Assembly (NCBI RefSeq): GCF_007558815.1
Contig: NZ_VLTJ01000007.1
Span: 124,001-188,000, forward strand
Direction of reading: 5' to 3'
DNA: 64,000 bases
Source of the DNA: Verticiella sediminum
Lineage (GTDB): Bacteria > Pseudomonadota > Gammaproteobacteria > Burkholderiales > Burkholderiaceae_B
The notes under the pieces are model-generated. The model was not told where the DNA came from. It did not search any database and was given only the letters and a program-made list of their open reading frames with translations. Within the stretch, counting starts at the first letter, position 1, and each line of letters starts with the position of its first letter. Of the stretch, positions 52,345 through 62,623 are shown one piece after another. Made by a program: the position numbers and the translations under genes.

Positions 52345-53319
52345 TCACTGCCCGCCGGCCTGCATCGCAGTGACCAGGTGCTCCGTGTTGCGCCGCATCA
52401 TGGTGATGTAGTCGGGGGCCTCGCCGGCGGGCGCGGACAAGGCGTCGCTGTACAGGCGCCCGCCGATGGCCACGCTGGTCTCGGCCGCGATCTGGCGCAG
52501 TACGGTGTCCGACGCCATGTTCTCGACGAACAGGGCCGATACGCCCTCGGCCCGCACCTGCCGGACCAGGTTCGCCACCTGGCGCGCGCTGGGCTCGCTC
52601 GCGGTATTGATGCCCTGCGCCGGCACGAACTTCACGTGATAGCGGTCGGCGTAATAGCCCATGGCATCGTGCGTGGTGATGACCACGCGGCGCGCTTGCG
52701 GCACCGATTCGATGCGCTGCGCGATCCAGGCGTCGAGCGCCCTCAGTTCGGTCTCGTAGGCGCGCGCGTTGGCCTGGAACTCGGCGGCCAGGGCCGGCTC
52801 CAGCACCGACAGCGCCCCGGCGATGTTGTGCGCGTAGCGCGCCACGTTCAGCGGGTTCTGCCAGGCATGCGGATCGGGCGTGCCGGTGGCGCTGCCGGCG
52901 GCAGGCGCATGATCGTGGTCGTGGTCGTCATGTCCGTGATCGTCGCCCGCGTCGCCATGCGCATGGGCGCCGGGCGCCAGGCCGCGCGCCGGCACGCCTT
53001 CGGTGGCGAGCGCGACCGGGCCGCGATAGCCCGCCGCCTGGATCAGGCGCGCGATCCAGCCCTCGAAGCCCAGGCCGTTGATGACCACCAGTTGCGCCTT
53101 GCCCACCGCGGCCACATCCGAGGGCCGAGGCTGGAACACGTGGGCATCCTGGTCGGGACCGACCAGCGACTGCACCCTGACGTGCTGCGCCCCGACGCGT
53201 TCGACGACATCGCCCAGGATGCTGAAGCTCGCCACCACGGACACGGGTTCGGCGCGGGCGGACGCGCTGGCCAGGCAAAGGACGGCGGCGGCCAGCCAGC
53301 CGAGTCGGAATCGGATCAT
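52345..53319 (-). CDS. znuA: Zinc/manganese ABC transporter substrate-binding protein (ZnuA-like)
   Basis: The 324-residue precursor has a signal peptide (LGWLAAAVLCLASASARA, cleavage after about residue 23). Cluster A-I metal ligands are recognisable as His60, His151, His217 and Asp292. A His/Asp-rich loop (119-137, HAHGDAGDDHGHDDHDHDH) is the feature of zinc-type receptors. It captures Zn2+ in the periplasm for the permease encoded 25 bases upstream on the same strand. Manganese specificity is less likely because of the His-rich loop. Confidence 0.92.
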   Translation of the reverse strand: MIRFRLGWLAAAVLCLASASARAEPVSVVASFSILGDVVERVGAQHVRVQSLVGPDQDAHVFQPRPSDVAAVGKAQLVVINGLGFEGWIARLIQAAGYRGPVALATEGVPARGLAPGAHAHGDAGDDHGHDDHDHDHAPAAGSATGTPDPHAWQNPLNVARYAHNIAGALSVLEPALAAEFQANARAYETELRALDAWIAQRIESVPQARRVVITTHDAMGYYADRYHVKFVPAQGINTASEPSARQVANLVRQVRAEGVSALFVENMASDTVLRQIAAETSVAIGGRLYSDALSAPAGEAPDYITMMRRNTEHLVTAMQAGGQ

Positions 53320-53344
53320 GGGCAATCTCGCGCGCGTGAGCGCT

Positions 53345-54265
53345 TCAGTGAAGATGGGAGTGGTGTTCGTGGTCGTGGTGCAGGTGGCCCTGCGCGACCG
53401 CCTCGGCGTGCAGGTGCGCCTTGCGCCGGCCGCGCCAGCCCTGCGGCGCGAGCAGCAGCGACAAGGCATACAGCGCGCCCGAGCACATGACGATGACCGG
53501 CCCGGAGGGCTGATCGAAGTGATACGACAACAGCAGGCCGGCATAGCCCGCCAGCAGCGCCTGCAGCGCGGCGTTCAGGAGCTGGGCCGGCAGCATGGCG
53601 TGCCAGAGCCGGGCCGACACGGCGGGCAGCATCATCAGGCCGACCGCCATCAATGTACCCATAACCTGGAACGCGGCGACCAGATTGGCCACCACCAGCA
53701 TCAGGAACAGGAACTGGAACAGCCCGCCTCCGCCCGTGATGCTGCGCAGGTAGGCCGGGTCGAAGCTCTCGAGCAGGAACGCCCGGTAGAACAGCGCCAG
53801 GCCGACCAGCGTGACGCTGCTCACCCCGGTCACGAGCACCAGGCCGACGCGGTCCACGCCGAGGATGTTGCCGAACAGGATGTGCAGCAGATCGATCTGC
53901 GTACCGTGCGAGGAGATGAGCAGCACGCCCGCCGCCAGCGCGACCAGATAGCCCGCGGCGAAGCTGGCGTCTTCCTTGAGGTCGGTGTAGCGGCTCACCC
54001 ATACCGCGGCCAGCACCACGAGCACCCCGGCGAGAAAACCGCCGATGCTCAGCGCCGGCAGCGACAGGCCGAACACGATGAAGGCCACGGCCACGCCGGG
54101 CAGCACCGCGTGCGCGAGCGCGTCGCCCGCCAGGCTCATGCGGCGCAGCGTGAGCAGCACGCCCAGCGGCGCGCTGCCCAGCGCCAGCGCGAACACCGCG
54201 GCCAGCGCGCGGCGCATGAAGACGAAATCCTGGAACGGTGCGATGGCCAGATCGTACAGACTCAT
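53345..54265 (-). CDS. znuB: Zinc-type ABC transporter permease with His-rich tail (ZnuB-like)
   Basis: A 306-residue ABC-3 family membrane protein with about eight hydrophobic helices and the conserved GDALAHAVLPGVA segment near residue 48. The C terminus is a cytoplasmic His-rich tail (HLHHDHEHHSHLH). Such a tail could buffer incoming zinc. It lies between the ATPase gene and the receptor gene in the same operon. Confidence 0.92.
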   Translation of the reverse strand: MSLYDLAIAPFQDFVFMRRALAAVFALALGSAPLGVLLTLRRMSLAGDALAHAVLPGVAVAFIVFGLSLPALSIGGFLAGVLVVLAAVWVSRYTDLKEDASFAAGYLVALAAGVLLISSHGTQIDLLHILFGNILGVDRVGLVLVTGVSSVTLVGLALFYRAFLLESFDPAYLRSITGGGGLFQFLFLMLVVANLVAAFQVMGTLMAVGLMMLPAVSARLWHAMLPAQLLNAALQALLAGYAGLLLSYHFDQPSGPVIVMCSGALYALSLLLAPQGWRGRRKAHLHAEAVAQGHLHHDHEHHSHLH

Positions 54266-54310
54266 GCGGGCAAGATCTCTGGCGCGCACCGCGCGAAACC
54301 GGCGCCGCCC

Positions 54311-54372
54311 GATCCAGGGCACCGCGGAGCCGGCAGCGAACGCAGCGTCAGCGCGCAGGGGGTGGGTTTCAT
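54311..54372. repeat. Dispersed intergenic repeat, short copy
   Basis: The blocks GATCCAGGGCACCGCGGAGC and CAGCGCGCAGGGGGTGGGTT match those of 15786-15874, but the central hairpin part is shortened. It ends exactly at the base before the stop codon of the ATPase gene. It thus fills the ATPase-permease gap in the zinc operon and may modulate relative expression. Confidence 0.65.
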
Positions 54373-55137
54373 TCAAGCCGCCCTTGCGTCCCAGGCCCTG
54401 GTCTGGTTGCCCGCGCGGCGCAGGTTCTCGGCGCACAGCACCGCGTCGGTATCGCCCCAGGCCACGGGAGCCTGGGCCAGCAGCAGGGTACTGGGGAAAT
54501 GCGCGCGCACTTGGGCGTGATCGTGCAGCACGGCGGCCACGGTGCGGCCTTCGCCATGCCAGCGCGCGACGATCTCAAGCAGCTCGTCGGTGGTGCGCGC
54601 GTCGACCGCGTTGAAGGGTTCGTCGAGCAGGATGATGCCGGCGTCCTGCAACTGCACGCGCACGAAGAGCATGCGTTGGAACTGCCCGGCGGACAAGGCG
54701 CCGACCGGGCGCTCGGCCACGTCGGCCAGGCCGACGCCGGCCAGCGCCTCCAGCGCCCGCTCGCGCTGCTCGCGGCCGACCCGGCGCCACAGGCTGACGC
54801 GCGGCCAGAAGCCGAGCAGCACGCAATCCAGGACCGACAACGGAAAACTGCGCTCGATGCCGGACTGCTGGGCGAGATAGGCAATGCGCTGACGCTCCAC
54901 CGCCAGCTCGATGTCGCCGCAGGCGAGCGGCACCAGCCCCATCACCGCCTTGAGCAAGGTGCTCTTGCCCGCGCCGTTCGCGCCGACGATGGCCGTGAGC
55001 GAACCGGCCTCGAAGCCGCCCGTCACGCTGTGCAGTACGCGGCGCCCGCGCAGGACGACCTCGACGCCGTCCAGGCGGATCACCGGCATCGAGGCCGCGC
55101 CCGCGTCGCCACCCGACCCTCTCGCGGTGGCGCTCAC
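54373..55137 (-). CDS. znuC: Zinc-type ABC transporter ATP-binding protein (ZnuC-like)
   Basis: The 254-residue ATPase has Walker A VGANGAGKSTLL, a Q-loop (AYLAQQSGIERSFPLSV), the signature LSAGQFQRM, Walker B IILLDEPFNAVD and the switch His in VLHDHA. It powers the ABC-3 permease. A GTG start at 55137 follows AGGAGGG at ideal spacing; the open frame continues upstream through a GC-rich hairpin-prone stretch that I treat as non-coding. It precedes the permease gene on the same strand. Confidence 0.9.
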   Translation of the reverse strand: MSATARGSGGDAGAASMPVIRLDGVEVVLRGRRVLHSVTGGFEAGSLTAIVGANGAGKSTLLKAVMGLVPLACGDIELAVERQRIAYLAQQSGIERSFPLSVLDCVLLGFWPRVSLWRRVGREQRERALEALAGVGLADVAERPVGALSAGQFQRMLFVRVQLQDAGIILLDEPFNAVDARTTDELLEIVARWHGEGRTVAAVLHDHAQVRAHFPSTLLLAQAPVAWGDTDAVLCAENLRRAGNQTRAWDARAA

Positions 55138-55214
55138 TGGGGTACCCTCCTGTCGCTGCGCGACATCCTCCCCGAGGGAGGGAGCGCCCCCTTCGGGCGG
55201 CCGGGCGGGGGCGC
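55138..55214. repeat. Hairpin-rich spacer inside the zinc operon
   Basis: The 77 bases between the small membrane ORF and the ATPase gene contain complementary blocks CCTCCCCGAGGGAGG and GCGCCCCCTTCGGGCGGC. It resembles the repeat family at 15786 and 54311 in style but not in exact sequence. Confidence 0.4.
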
Positions 55215-55361
55215 TCATACCGCGCCTCCCCATGCCCACGCCACGGCCAGCCACAGGGCGGCCACCAGGGGCGCGACCAGGACGAGACGGCCCGGCGCGG
55301 ACAGCGCGAACACGCTGAGACGGCGCGGGATGGCGGCGGGAGCTTGCGTAGCCTTGGGCAT
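55215..55361 (-). CDS. Small single-helix membrane protein at the head of the zinc operon
   Basis: A 48-residue ORF (MPKATQAPAAIPRRLSVFALSAPGRLVLVAPLVAALWLAVAWAWGGAV) with a basic N-terminal part and one strong membrane helix (about 25-44). It lies between the AT-rich control region and znuC, on the same strand and after the inferred promoter. No family is recognised. Its position suggests it is the first gene of the zinc-uptake operon. It lacks a clear ribosome binding site, so expression is uncertain. Confidence 0.45.
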   Translation of the reverse strand: MPKATQAPAAIPRRLSVFALSAPGRLVLVAPLVAALWLAVAWAWGGAV

Positions 55362-55437
55362 GATGTGGACGGGGTGACGGCGCCGCGTTGGCGCGCGAGG
55401 TGCGGGCGGGGGGCTCGCACTGCGCGGGCGGACACTT

Positions 55438-55493
55438 TTGCAATGTTGTTGCAATGATAGCAAAATCAAGGCGTTATCGCAACATTATTGCAT
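55438..55493 (-). promoter_or_regulatory. Zinc operon promoter with two Zur-like dyads
   Basis: On the minus strand TTGCGA (55477-55482) and TATCAT (55454-55459) are 17 bases apart. A dyad TTGCAA-N5-TTGCAA (55438-55454) lies just past the -10. A related dyad (TCGCAACATTATTGCAT on the plus strand, 55477-55493) covers the -35. This AT-rich island stands out in the GC-rich surroundings. Control by Zur is inferred from the genes served, not from a proven consensus. Confidence 0.65.
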
Positions 55494-55525
55494 TCGGTGC
55501 AAGGCCTCGGCAGCCCTTGAACGAT

Positions 55526-56945
<1,420 letters not shown>

Positions 56946-57029
56946 GCTCACCCCGGCCGCGTGGCCCCAAAAGCGGGAATTGTAGCCAGACGCGGCGGCG
57001 TGCGCCGGCGCCAGGCGCTACACTGCGCC

Positions 57030-57710
57030 ATGCCCAGCACTGCCCGCCCCCACTTCATCGTCCTCGACGCCTGCATCCTCATGTCCGGCGTCCTGCGTCC
57101 GGCCCTGCTCGAACTGGCGGCCACCGGCCGCTACCTGCCCGTCTGGAGCGCGCGCATCGGCGAGGAATGGCGGCGCAACGCCGCCCGGCTCTGGCCGATC
57201 GAGCCGGGCGTGCTCGAGCAGGAATGGGCGCTCATGCAGGCGCGCTTTCCTCAAGCCGACGCCGGCGAGGTGGCGCCGTACGAAACCGGCCTGCGCTACA
57301 GCGACGCCAAGGACTGGCACGTGATCGCGGCCGGCCTCGCGCGCCGCGCCCGCAGCGGCCTGGCCGCCCCGCCCGAGGTGTCGGTGCTCACCTGGAACCT
57401 GAAGGACTTCAACCGTCCGGAGCTGCGCCGCATGGGCATGGACGTGCTCGATCCGGACCGGCTCTTGGTGCGCTGGTGGAGCGAGGACGCCGAACCCGTG
57501 GCGGCCGTGCTGCGCGCCACGGTGGACGGCCTGGCCGCCGCCGGCCGGCCGCGCCAGGGCGGCATGGCCGAGATCCTGCGCCGCGAGCGCCTGTACCGCC
57601 TGGCGCGCCTCTATGCGGCCCGCCATCCCGATGCACAAGCGGCCGACACGGCCTACGCGCCGGGGCTGCCGGCCATGCCGTTCATGCCGCCTCGCGCGGC
57701 GCCAGGGTAG
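57030..57710 (+). CDS. PIN-domain protein
   Basis: The 226-residue protein starts with a PIN nuclease domain: Asp13 ([10 protein letters not shown]), Glu45/46 (GEEWRR), Asp92/Asp95 (SDAKDWHV) and Asn123/Asp126 (TWNLKDF) form the expected acidic cluster. A C-terminal extension of about 70 residues contains Arg-rich helices. No antitoxin-like gene is next to it, so it is probably a conserved chromosomal PIN RNase rather than a toxin. Its last 29 bases overlap the end of the convergent OsmC gene. Confidence 0.8.
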   Translation: MPSTARPHFIVLDACILMSGVLRPALLELAATGRYLPVWSARIGEEWRRNAARLWPIEPGVLEQEWALMQARFPQADAGEVAPYETGLRYSDAKDWHVIAAGLARRARSGLAAPPEVSVLTWNLKDFNRPELRRMGMDVLDPDRLLVRWWSEDAEPVAAVLRATVDGLAAAGRPRQGGMAEILRRERLYRLARLYAARHPDAQAADTAYAPGLPAMPFMPPRAAPG

Positions 57711-58113
57711 TGTCGACCGGCGTGCCGGCCTTGACCGTCAGCGTGACGGGCGTGCGCTCGGCGATGTCGGCCAGGCGGGCGCGCTGCGCGTCGTCGAGTT
57801 CGCCGCGCACCACCAGTTCGCGGGCAATGCGATCGCCGGCCTCCCCGCGCAGAAAGGCCAGGCGCACGTCGACCGACTCCAGCGGCCAGCCTTTGCGTTC
57901 GGCGTACATTTTCAGCGTCATGGCCGTGCACGCGCCGAGCGCGGACAGATACAGTTCGTAGGGCTTCGCGCCGGCGTCCTGGCCGCCGTCGGTGATCCCT
58001 TCATCGCACACGACGCGATGACGGCCGGCTTCGTTGACCACGGCGTAGCGCGCATCGCCGATGCGGCTCACGATCTCGGCCAGGGCGCGCGCGGAATGGG
58101 TTTCGGAACTCAT
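57682..58113 (-). CDS. OsmC family protein (YhfA-like)
   Basis: A 143-residue OsmC-fold protein. [27 protein letters not shown] contains the conserved Cys62 region, and [23 protein letters not shown] the preceding segment with Cys36. Members of this subgroup reduce organic hydroperoxides or lack known activity. The gene is convergent with and overlaps the PIN gene. Confidence 0.9.
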   Translation of the reverse strand: MSSETHSARALAEIVSRIGDARYAVVNEAGRHRVVCDEGITDGGQDAGAKPYELYLSALGACTAMTLKMYAERKGWPLESVDVRLAFLRGEAGDRIARELVVRGELDDAQRARLADIAERTPVTLTVKAGTPVDTTLAPREAA

Positions 58114-58208
58114 GCAGCTTCTCCTGCGAACGGGACGGAGGCAACTCGCCGCGGACGGCGCCCGCCGGCTTGCGGACGCCGGCCACGGCGGCGCCGTGGT
58201 TCAGGGAT

Positions 58209-59102
58209 TCAGGACATGGCCGGCGGCGGCGCCGGGCCCTTCTCCGGCAACGGGATGAACTCCTCATCGTCGGCGTCGGGCAGCTTCATGCGTCCCGCCT
58301 TCCAGTCGGCCGCGGCCTGCATGAGCCGCTCGCGCGAGGACGACACGAAGTTCCAGTACAGGTAGCGCTCGCCCACGGGTTCGCCGCCGAGCACCATGAC
58401 GGTGGCCGGCTCGATGGCGCTCACGCGCGTGTCCGCGGTGTCCAGGATGCGCATGCGGCCGGCGTCGATGCGCTCGCCGGCGACCTGCACCGCGCCCTGG
58501 GCCACGTACAACGCCCGCTCGGCGTGGCCGGCCGGCAGCTCGGCCGAGGCGCCCGCGGACAGCTCCAGATGCGCGTAGAACAGCGGTGAGTGCGTGCGCA
58601 CCGCCGCCTTCAGGCCGTACGCCTCGCCGGCGATCAACTGGCCATGCACACCGCCCTCGGACCAGCGCGGCAGATCGCCGCCCTCGTGATGCGAGAACGA
58701 AGGGTCGGCCTCCTCGAATTCGGTGGGCAGCGCGACCCAGGCCTGGATGCCGTGCAGGAAGTCGCCCTGGGCGCGCGCCTTCTCGAAGCGCTCGCTGTGG
58801 GTGATGCCTTTGCCCGCCGTCATCCAGTTCACTTCCTTGGGCCGCACCGGCAGCGCCGAACCCACGCTGTCGCGATGCATGATCTCGCCGGCGAACAGAT
58901 ACGTCACGGTGGACAGGCCGATGTGCGGATGCGGCCTCACGTCCACACCGCGATCCACGCCCGCGGCCAGCGTGAGCGGCCCCATGTGGTCGAAGAACAC
59001 GAAGGGGCCGACCATGCGCCGCTGCGCTGCGGGCAGGACCCGCCCCACGCTCAGGCCGCCGCCGAGATCGCGCCTGCGTTGCTCAAGGGTCAAGGCTGTC
59101 AT
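58209..59102 (-). CDS. Pirin family protein
   Basis: The 297-residue bicupin has the metal ligands His58, His60, His102 and Glu104 (RPHPHIG, GITHSE), at almost the same positions as in human pirin. Some bacterial pirins are quercetin 2,3-dioxygenases; others modulate pyruvate dehydrogenase. The start codon overlaps the stop of the Kef-type antiporter gene by four bases (ATGA). Confidence 0.93.
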   Translation of the reverse strand: MTALTLEQRRRDLGGGLSVGRVLPAAQRRMVGPFVFFDHMGPLTLAAGVDRGVDVRPHPHIGLSTVTYLFAGEIMHRDSVGSALPVRPKEVNWMTAGKGITHSERFEKARAQGDFLHGIQAWVALPTEFEEADPSFSHHEGGDLPRWSEGGVHGQLIAGEAYGLKAAVRTHSPLFYAHLELSAGASAELPAGHAERALYVAQGAVQVAGERIDAGRMRILDTADTRVSAIEPATVMVLGGEPVGERYLYWNFVSSSRERLMQAAADWKAGRMKLPDADDEEFIPLPEKGPAPPPAMS

Positions 59103-60916
59103 CCTGGCTCTCCTCTGGCCCCGGTATCGGGGCCGGTATGTTTGTCCGGGGGACGCAATGGTTCGGGCATCGGCGTGCTGACATTGTTGCGCACCAGTGT
59201 ATTGCCCGCCTCGAGCCCGCGCAGGATCTGCACGCGCAGGCGCTCGGCGTCCCAGTCGCGCACTTCCTCGATCGTGGCGTCGGCGTCGTCCGCGGAAAAA
59301 CCCAGCTCCGTGAGCACCATGTGGCCGAATGCCAGCGCCGACTCGAAGGTCTCGCGCACCTGATTGTCCACGCCCGCGGCCACCAGGCGCAGCACATGGC
59401 CGCGGTCGTAGGCGCGCGCAAAGAGCGCGGCATGCGGGAACGAGGTCTTGGCCAGCTCCACGATGAGGTCGGTGGCACGGGGATCGTCCACGCAGATCAG
59501 GATCGCCTCGGCGGTGGCCGCGCCCGAGGCGCGCAGCACGTCCAGGCGGGTGCCGTCGCCGTAGTACACCTTGAAGCCGAAGCGCTCCGCTGCGCGGATC
59601 ATGTCGACGTCGCTCTCGATCAGCGACACGCTGATGCGCCTGGCGAGCAGGGACTGTGCCGCGACCTGGGCAAAGCGGCCGAAGCCGATCACCAGCACGC
59701 GCGCGTGCAGACCGTTGGCATGCTCGATGCCTTCCATCGAGGGCGGCGCCGGCTTGGCGTAGCGCCGCTGCGCCATCACCACCAGCGGCGTGAAGGCCAT
59801 GGACAGGACGACGATCGCCGTCATCACCGCCGAGGTGGCCGGCTCGATCATGCCCGCGGCCTGCGCCGCCGAGTACAGCACGAAGGCGAACTCGCCCCCC
59901 TGCGCGAAGAGACCGGCGCGGCGTTCGGCCTCGACGCGGCCCGCGCCGAAAAGGCGGGCGACCAGGTAGATGCCCAGGGCCTTGACCGCCATGAAGGCCA
60001 GCGTGCCCGCCAGCACCAGCGGCCACTGCTCGATCACCAGGCGCAGATCGAGCACCATGCCCACGCTCAGGAAGAACAGGCCGAGCAGCAGGCCGCGGAA
60101 CGGCTCGATGTCGGCCTCCAGCTCGTGCCGGAACGACGATTCGGAGAGCAGCACCCCGGCGAGAAAGGCGCCCATGGCCATCGACAGGCCCACCGCTTCC
60201 AGGACATAGGCCGCACCCAGCACGACCAGCAGTGCCGCCGCGGTCATGACCTCGTGCGCGCGCACTCTGGCGAGCAGACGGAACATGGGGTCGAGCAGCC
60301 AGCGCCCGGCGGCGAGCACGGCCACCAGCGCAAGCAGCGCGATGCCGATGCTCTGCCACAACGGCGCGGCGTGCACATCGCCGCGGCCGTGCAGCGCCGC
60401 CCAGACACTGATCGCCAGCAGCAGCGGCACGATGGCCAGATCCTCGAGCAGCAGGATGGATACCGCGCGCTGCCCGGCCGGCAGCGTGAGCTCGCCGGCC
60501 TCCTTCATCATCTGCATGATCACCGCGGTGGAGGACAGCACGAAGCCGGCCGCGCCCACGAAGGCGGCCGGCACGGGCAGCCCCGCGAGCGTGCCCACGC
60601 CGGTGAGCAAGGCGGTACAGGCGAGCACCTGGGCCACGCCCAGGCCGAAGATCTGCCCGCGCAGCGCCCAGAGCTTGGACGGGCGCATCTCCAGACCGAT
60701 CACGAAGAGAAACAGCACCACGCCCAGTTCGGCCACGTGCAGCAGCGTGCGCGGATCGGTAATCAAGGCCAGCCCCGAGGGGCCGATGACCAGGCCGGCG
60801 CACAAATAGCCCAGCACCGAACCCAGGCCCAGCCGGCGAAACAGCGGCACGCCCACCACGGCCGCCCCGAGCAAGGCGATGGTCTGCGTCAACGCCATGC
60901 CCGATTCCGCTGCCAT
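59099..60916 (-). CDS. Monovalent cation:proton antiporter (CPA2, KefB/KefC-like) with TrkA-N domain
   Basis: The 605-residue membrane protein has a CPA2 exchanger domain of about 12 helices (1-390; [42 protein letters not shown]) and a cytoplasmic RCK/TrkA-N domain beginning [19 protein letters not shown]. It probably exchanges K+ (or Na+) for H+ and is nucleotide- or glutathione-gated. No KefF/KefG ancillary protein is adjacent; instead pirin is coupled downstream. The ATG at 60916 has a GGAGCAGGGTGG leader; ATG 60898 is an alternative. Confidence 0.92.
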   Translation of the reverse strand: MAAESGMALTQTIALLGAAVVGVPLFRRLGLGSVLGYLCAGLVIGPSGLALITDPRTLLHVAELGVVLFLFVIGLEMRPSKLWALRGQIFGLGVAQVLACTALLTGVGTLAGLPVPAAFVGAAGFVLSSTAVIMQMMKEAGELTLPAGQRAVSILLLEDLAIVPLLLAISVWAALHGRGDVHAAPLWQSIGIALLALVAVLAAGRWLLDPMFRLLARVRAHEVMTAAALLVVLGAAYVLEAVGLSMAMGAFLAGVLLSESSFRHELEADIEPFRGLLLGLFFLSVGMVLDLRLVIEQWPLVLAGTLAFMAVKALGIYLVARLFGAGRVEAERRAGLFAQGGEFAFVLYSAAQAAGMIEPATSAVMTAIVVLSMAFTPLVVMAQRRYAKPAPPSMEGIEHANGLHARVLVIGFGRFAQVAAQSLLARRISVSLIESDVDMIRAAERFGFKVYYGDGTRLDVLRASGAATAEAILICVDDPRATDLIVELAKTSFPHAALFARAYDRGHVLRLVAAGVDNQVRETFESALAFGHMVLTELGFSADDADATIEEVRDWDAERLRVQILRGLEAGNTLVRNNVSTPMPEPLRPPDKHTGPDTGARGEPG

Positions 60917-61111
60917 GCCACCCTGCTCCTGCGCTGTGCCGCGTCGGCGACGCGAACGATGCACAACTTTACCGCAGGCCGCGCCTTCGCATGCGGCTCC
61001 GAGCCCGGCGCCACGCATCCGTTCGGCCTCGCGCACGATGGGCTATCCTTGGCGCATGCCCATCCTGCGCACGCCGTCGCGGCGGCGCGACCGCCCGCTC
61101 ACGGAGTCCCC

Positions 61112-62110
61112 ATGAAACCCCTGTCCGCCACGCCGCTGTCCGTCCTCGATCTGGCCCCGATCGTCGAGGGCGGCACGGCGGCCGACGCCTTTCGCAACAC
61201 CGTCGAACTCGCGCGCCACGTGGAAGCGCTCGGCTATCGCCGCTTCTGGCTGGCCGAGCACCACAACATCGCGGGCGTCGCCAGCAGCGCCACCGCCGTG
61301 CTGATCGGCCAGGTCGCCGCCCACACGCAGACGCTGCGCGTGGGTTCGGGCGGGGTGATGCTGCCCAACCATGCCCCGCTGATCGTCGCCGAGCAGTTCG
61401 GCACCCTGGCCACGCTCTTTCCCGGGCGCATCGACCTGGGCCTGGGCCGCGCCCCGGGCACCGATCCGACCACCCTGCGCGCGCTCGGGCGCGATCCGCA
61501 GGCGGGCTACCGTTTCCCGGCCCTGCTGCAGGAACTGCGCAGCTATTTTGCCGCCGAGCAGCCGGGCCAGCCGGTGCGCGCGATCCCCGGCGCCGGCGTC
61601 GACGTGCCGATCTGGCTGCTGGGCTCCAGCGATTTCTCGGCGCGCCTGGCCGCCCAGCTCGGCCTGCCGTTTTCGTTCGCCGGCCACTTCTCGCCGGAAG
61701 GCATGGCGGCGATGCGCCTGTATCGCCACCTCTTCCAGCCTTCGGCGACGCTCGAGCGTCCCTACGCCATGATCGGCGTGCCGGTCGTGGCCGCCGAAAC
61801 CGACGCGCAGGCCCGTCGGCTCGCCACGACGGCCCAGCAGAAGTTCCTGTCGATGGTGCGCGGCGAGCGGCGCCCGCTGCAGCCGCCGGTGGACGACATG
61901 GACCAGGTCTGGAACCTGCGTGAAAAGGCGGCGGTGATGGACCGCCTGGGCGCCGCGATCGTCGGCGGCCCCGAGACCGTGGCCCATGAATTGCAGGCGC
62001 TGATCGATGCAACGCAGGCCGACGAGGTGATGGTGGTGACCGACTGCCACGATTTCGCCGATCGCAAGCGATCCTACGAGATCCTGGCCCAGGTGCACGC
62101 CAGCCACTGA
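61112..62110 (+). CDS. LLM-class flavin-dependent oxidoreductase (luciferase-like, YhbW-type)
   Basis: A 332-residue TIM-barrel monooxygenase-like protein starting [13 protein letters not shown], with [68 protein letters not shown] and a late [12 protein letters not shown]. This set typifies the YhbW subgroup of FMN-dependent luciferase-like proteins. The substrate is unknown. It is divergent from the Kef gene; the 195-base gap between them shows no further ORF. Confidence 0.92.
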   Translation: MKPLSATPLSVLDLAPIVEGGTAADAFRNTVELARHVEALGYRRFWLAEHHNIAGVASSATAVLIGQVAAHTQTLRVGSGGVMLPNHAPLIVAEQFGTLATLFPGRIDLGLGRAPGTDPTTLRALGRDPQAGYRFPALLQELRSYFAAEQPGQPVRAIPGAGVDVPIWLLGSSDFSARLAAQLGLPFSFAGHFSPEGMAAMRLYRHLFQPSATLERPYAMIGVPVVAAETDAQARRLATTAQQKFLSMVRGERRPLQPPVDDMDQVWNLREKAAVMDRLGAAIVGGPETVAHELQALIDATQADEVMVVTDCHDFADRKRSYEILAQVHASH

Positions 62111-62184
62111 AGCCCGCCGCGGGCCCGGCGCTTGAACCCGGCCGCCCCAGCCCCATGTAATGCGTAACCTATCAAGGAGAGACC

Positions 62185-62565
62185 ATGAGCATCGTCGAAC
62201 TGGATCAGGAAACCCTACCGGAGGTCGTGACCGGCGACAGCACGGTCGTGGTCGATTTCTGGGCCCCCTGGTGCGGGCCCTGCCGCAGCTTCGCGCCCGT
62301 GTTCGAGAAGGCTTCCGAGAAGCACACCGACATCACCTTCGCCAAGGTGAACACCGAAGACCAGCAGGAACTCGCCGCGGCGTTCAACATCCGCTCGATT
62401 CCCACCATCATGGTGTTCCGCGAGCGCGTCATGCTGTTCGCCCAGCCGGGGGCGCTGTCGGCCGGCCAGCTCGACGAGCTGCTCACCAAGGTGAAGGAAG
62501 TCGACATGGCCCAGGTGCACGCCGACATCGCCGCGCGCGGCAGCGATGACGACGAGACGGCCTGA
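62185..62565 (+). CDS. Thioredoxin family protein
   Basis: The 126-residue protein carries the thioredoxin active site WCGPC (Cys30, Cys33) and cis-Pro73 in RSIPTIMVF. It is cytoplasmic (no signal peptide). A C-terminal acidic tail of about 20 residues (MAQVHADIAARGSDDDETA) makes it longer than E. coli TrxA. AAGGAGAG precedes the ATG. It is likely a general disulfide reductase. Confidence 0.93.
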   Translation: MSIVELDQETLPEVVTGDSTVVVDFWAPWCGPCRSFAPVFEKASEKHTDITFAKVNTEDQQELAAAFNIRSIPTIMVFRERVMLFAQPGALSAGQLDELLTKVKEVDMAQVHADIAARGSDDDETA

Positions 62566-62572
62566 GCCTGCG

Positions 62573-62611
62573 CCGGTGCGGCGCGCCGGGCGAGCCGGCG
62601 TGCCGCACCGG
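62573..62611. terminator. Long bidirectional hairpin between thioredoxin and methyltransferase
   Basis: CCGGTGCGGCGCGCCGG and CCGGCGTGCCGCACCGG form a 17-bp stem with one G-T pair and a 5-base GCGAG loop. It sits between convergent stops at 62565 and 62624. Confidence 0.85.
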
Positions 62612-62623
62612 ACCTTGCCCGGT

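Noticed and set aside
57030-57710. PIN protein as toxin of a toxin-antitoxin pair
   Set aside because: There is no small antitoxin-like ORF upstream or downstream, and the protein is much longer than VapC toxins.
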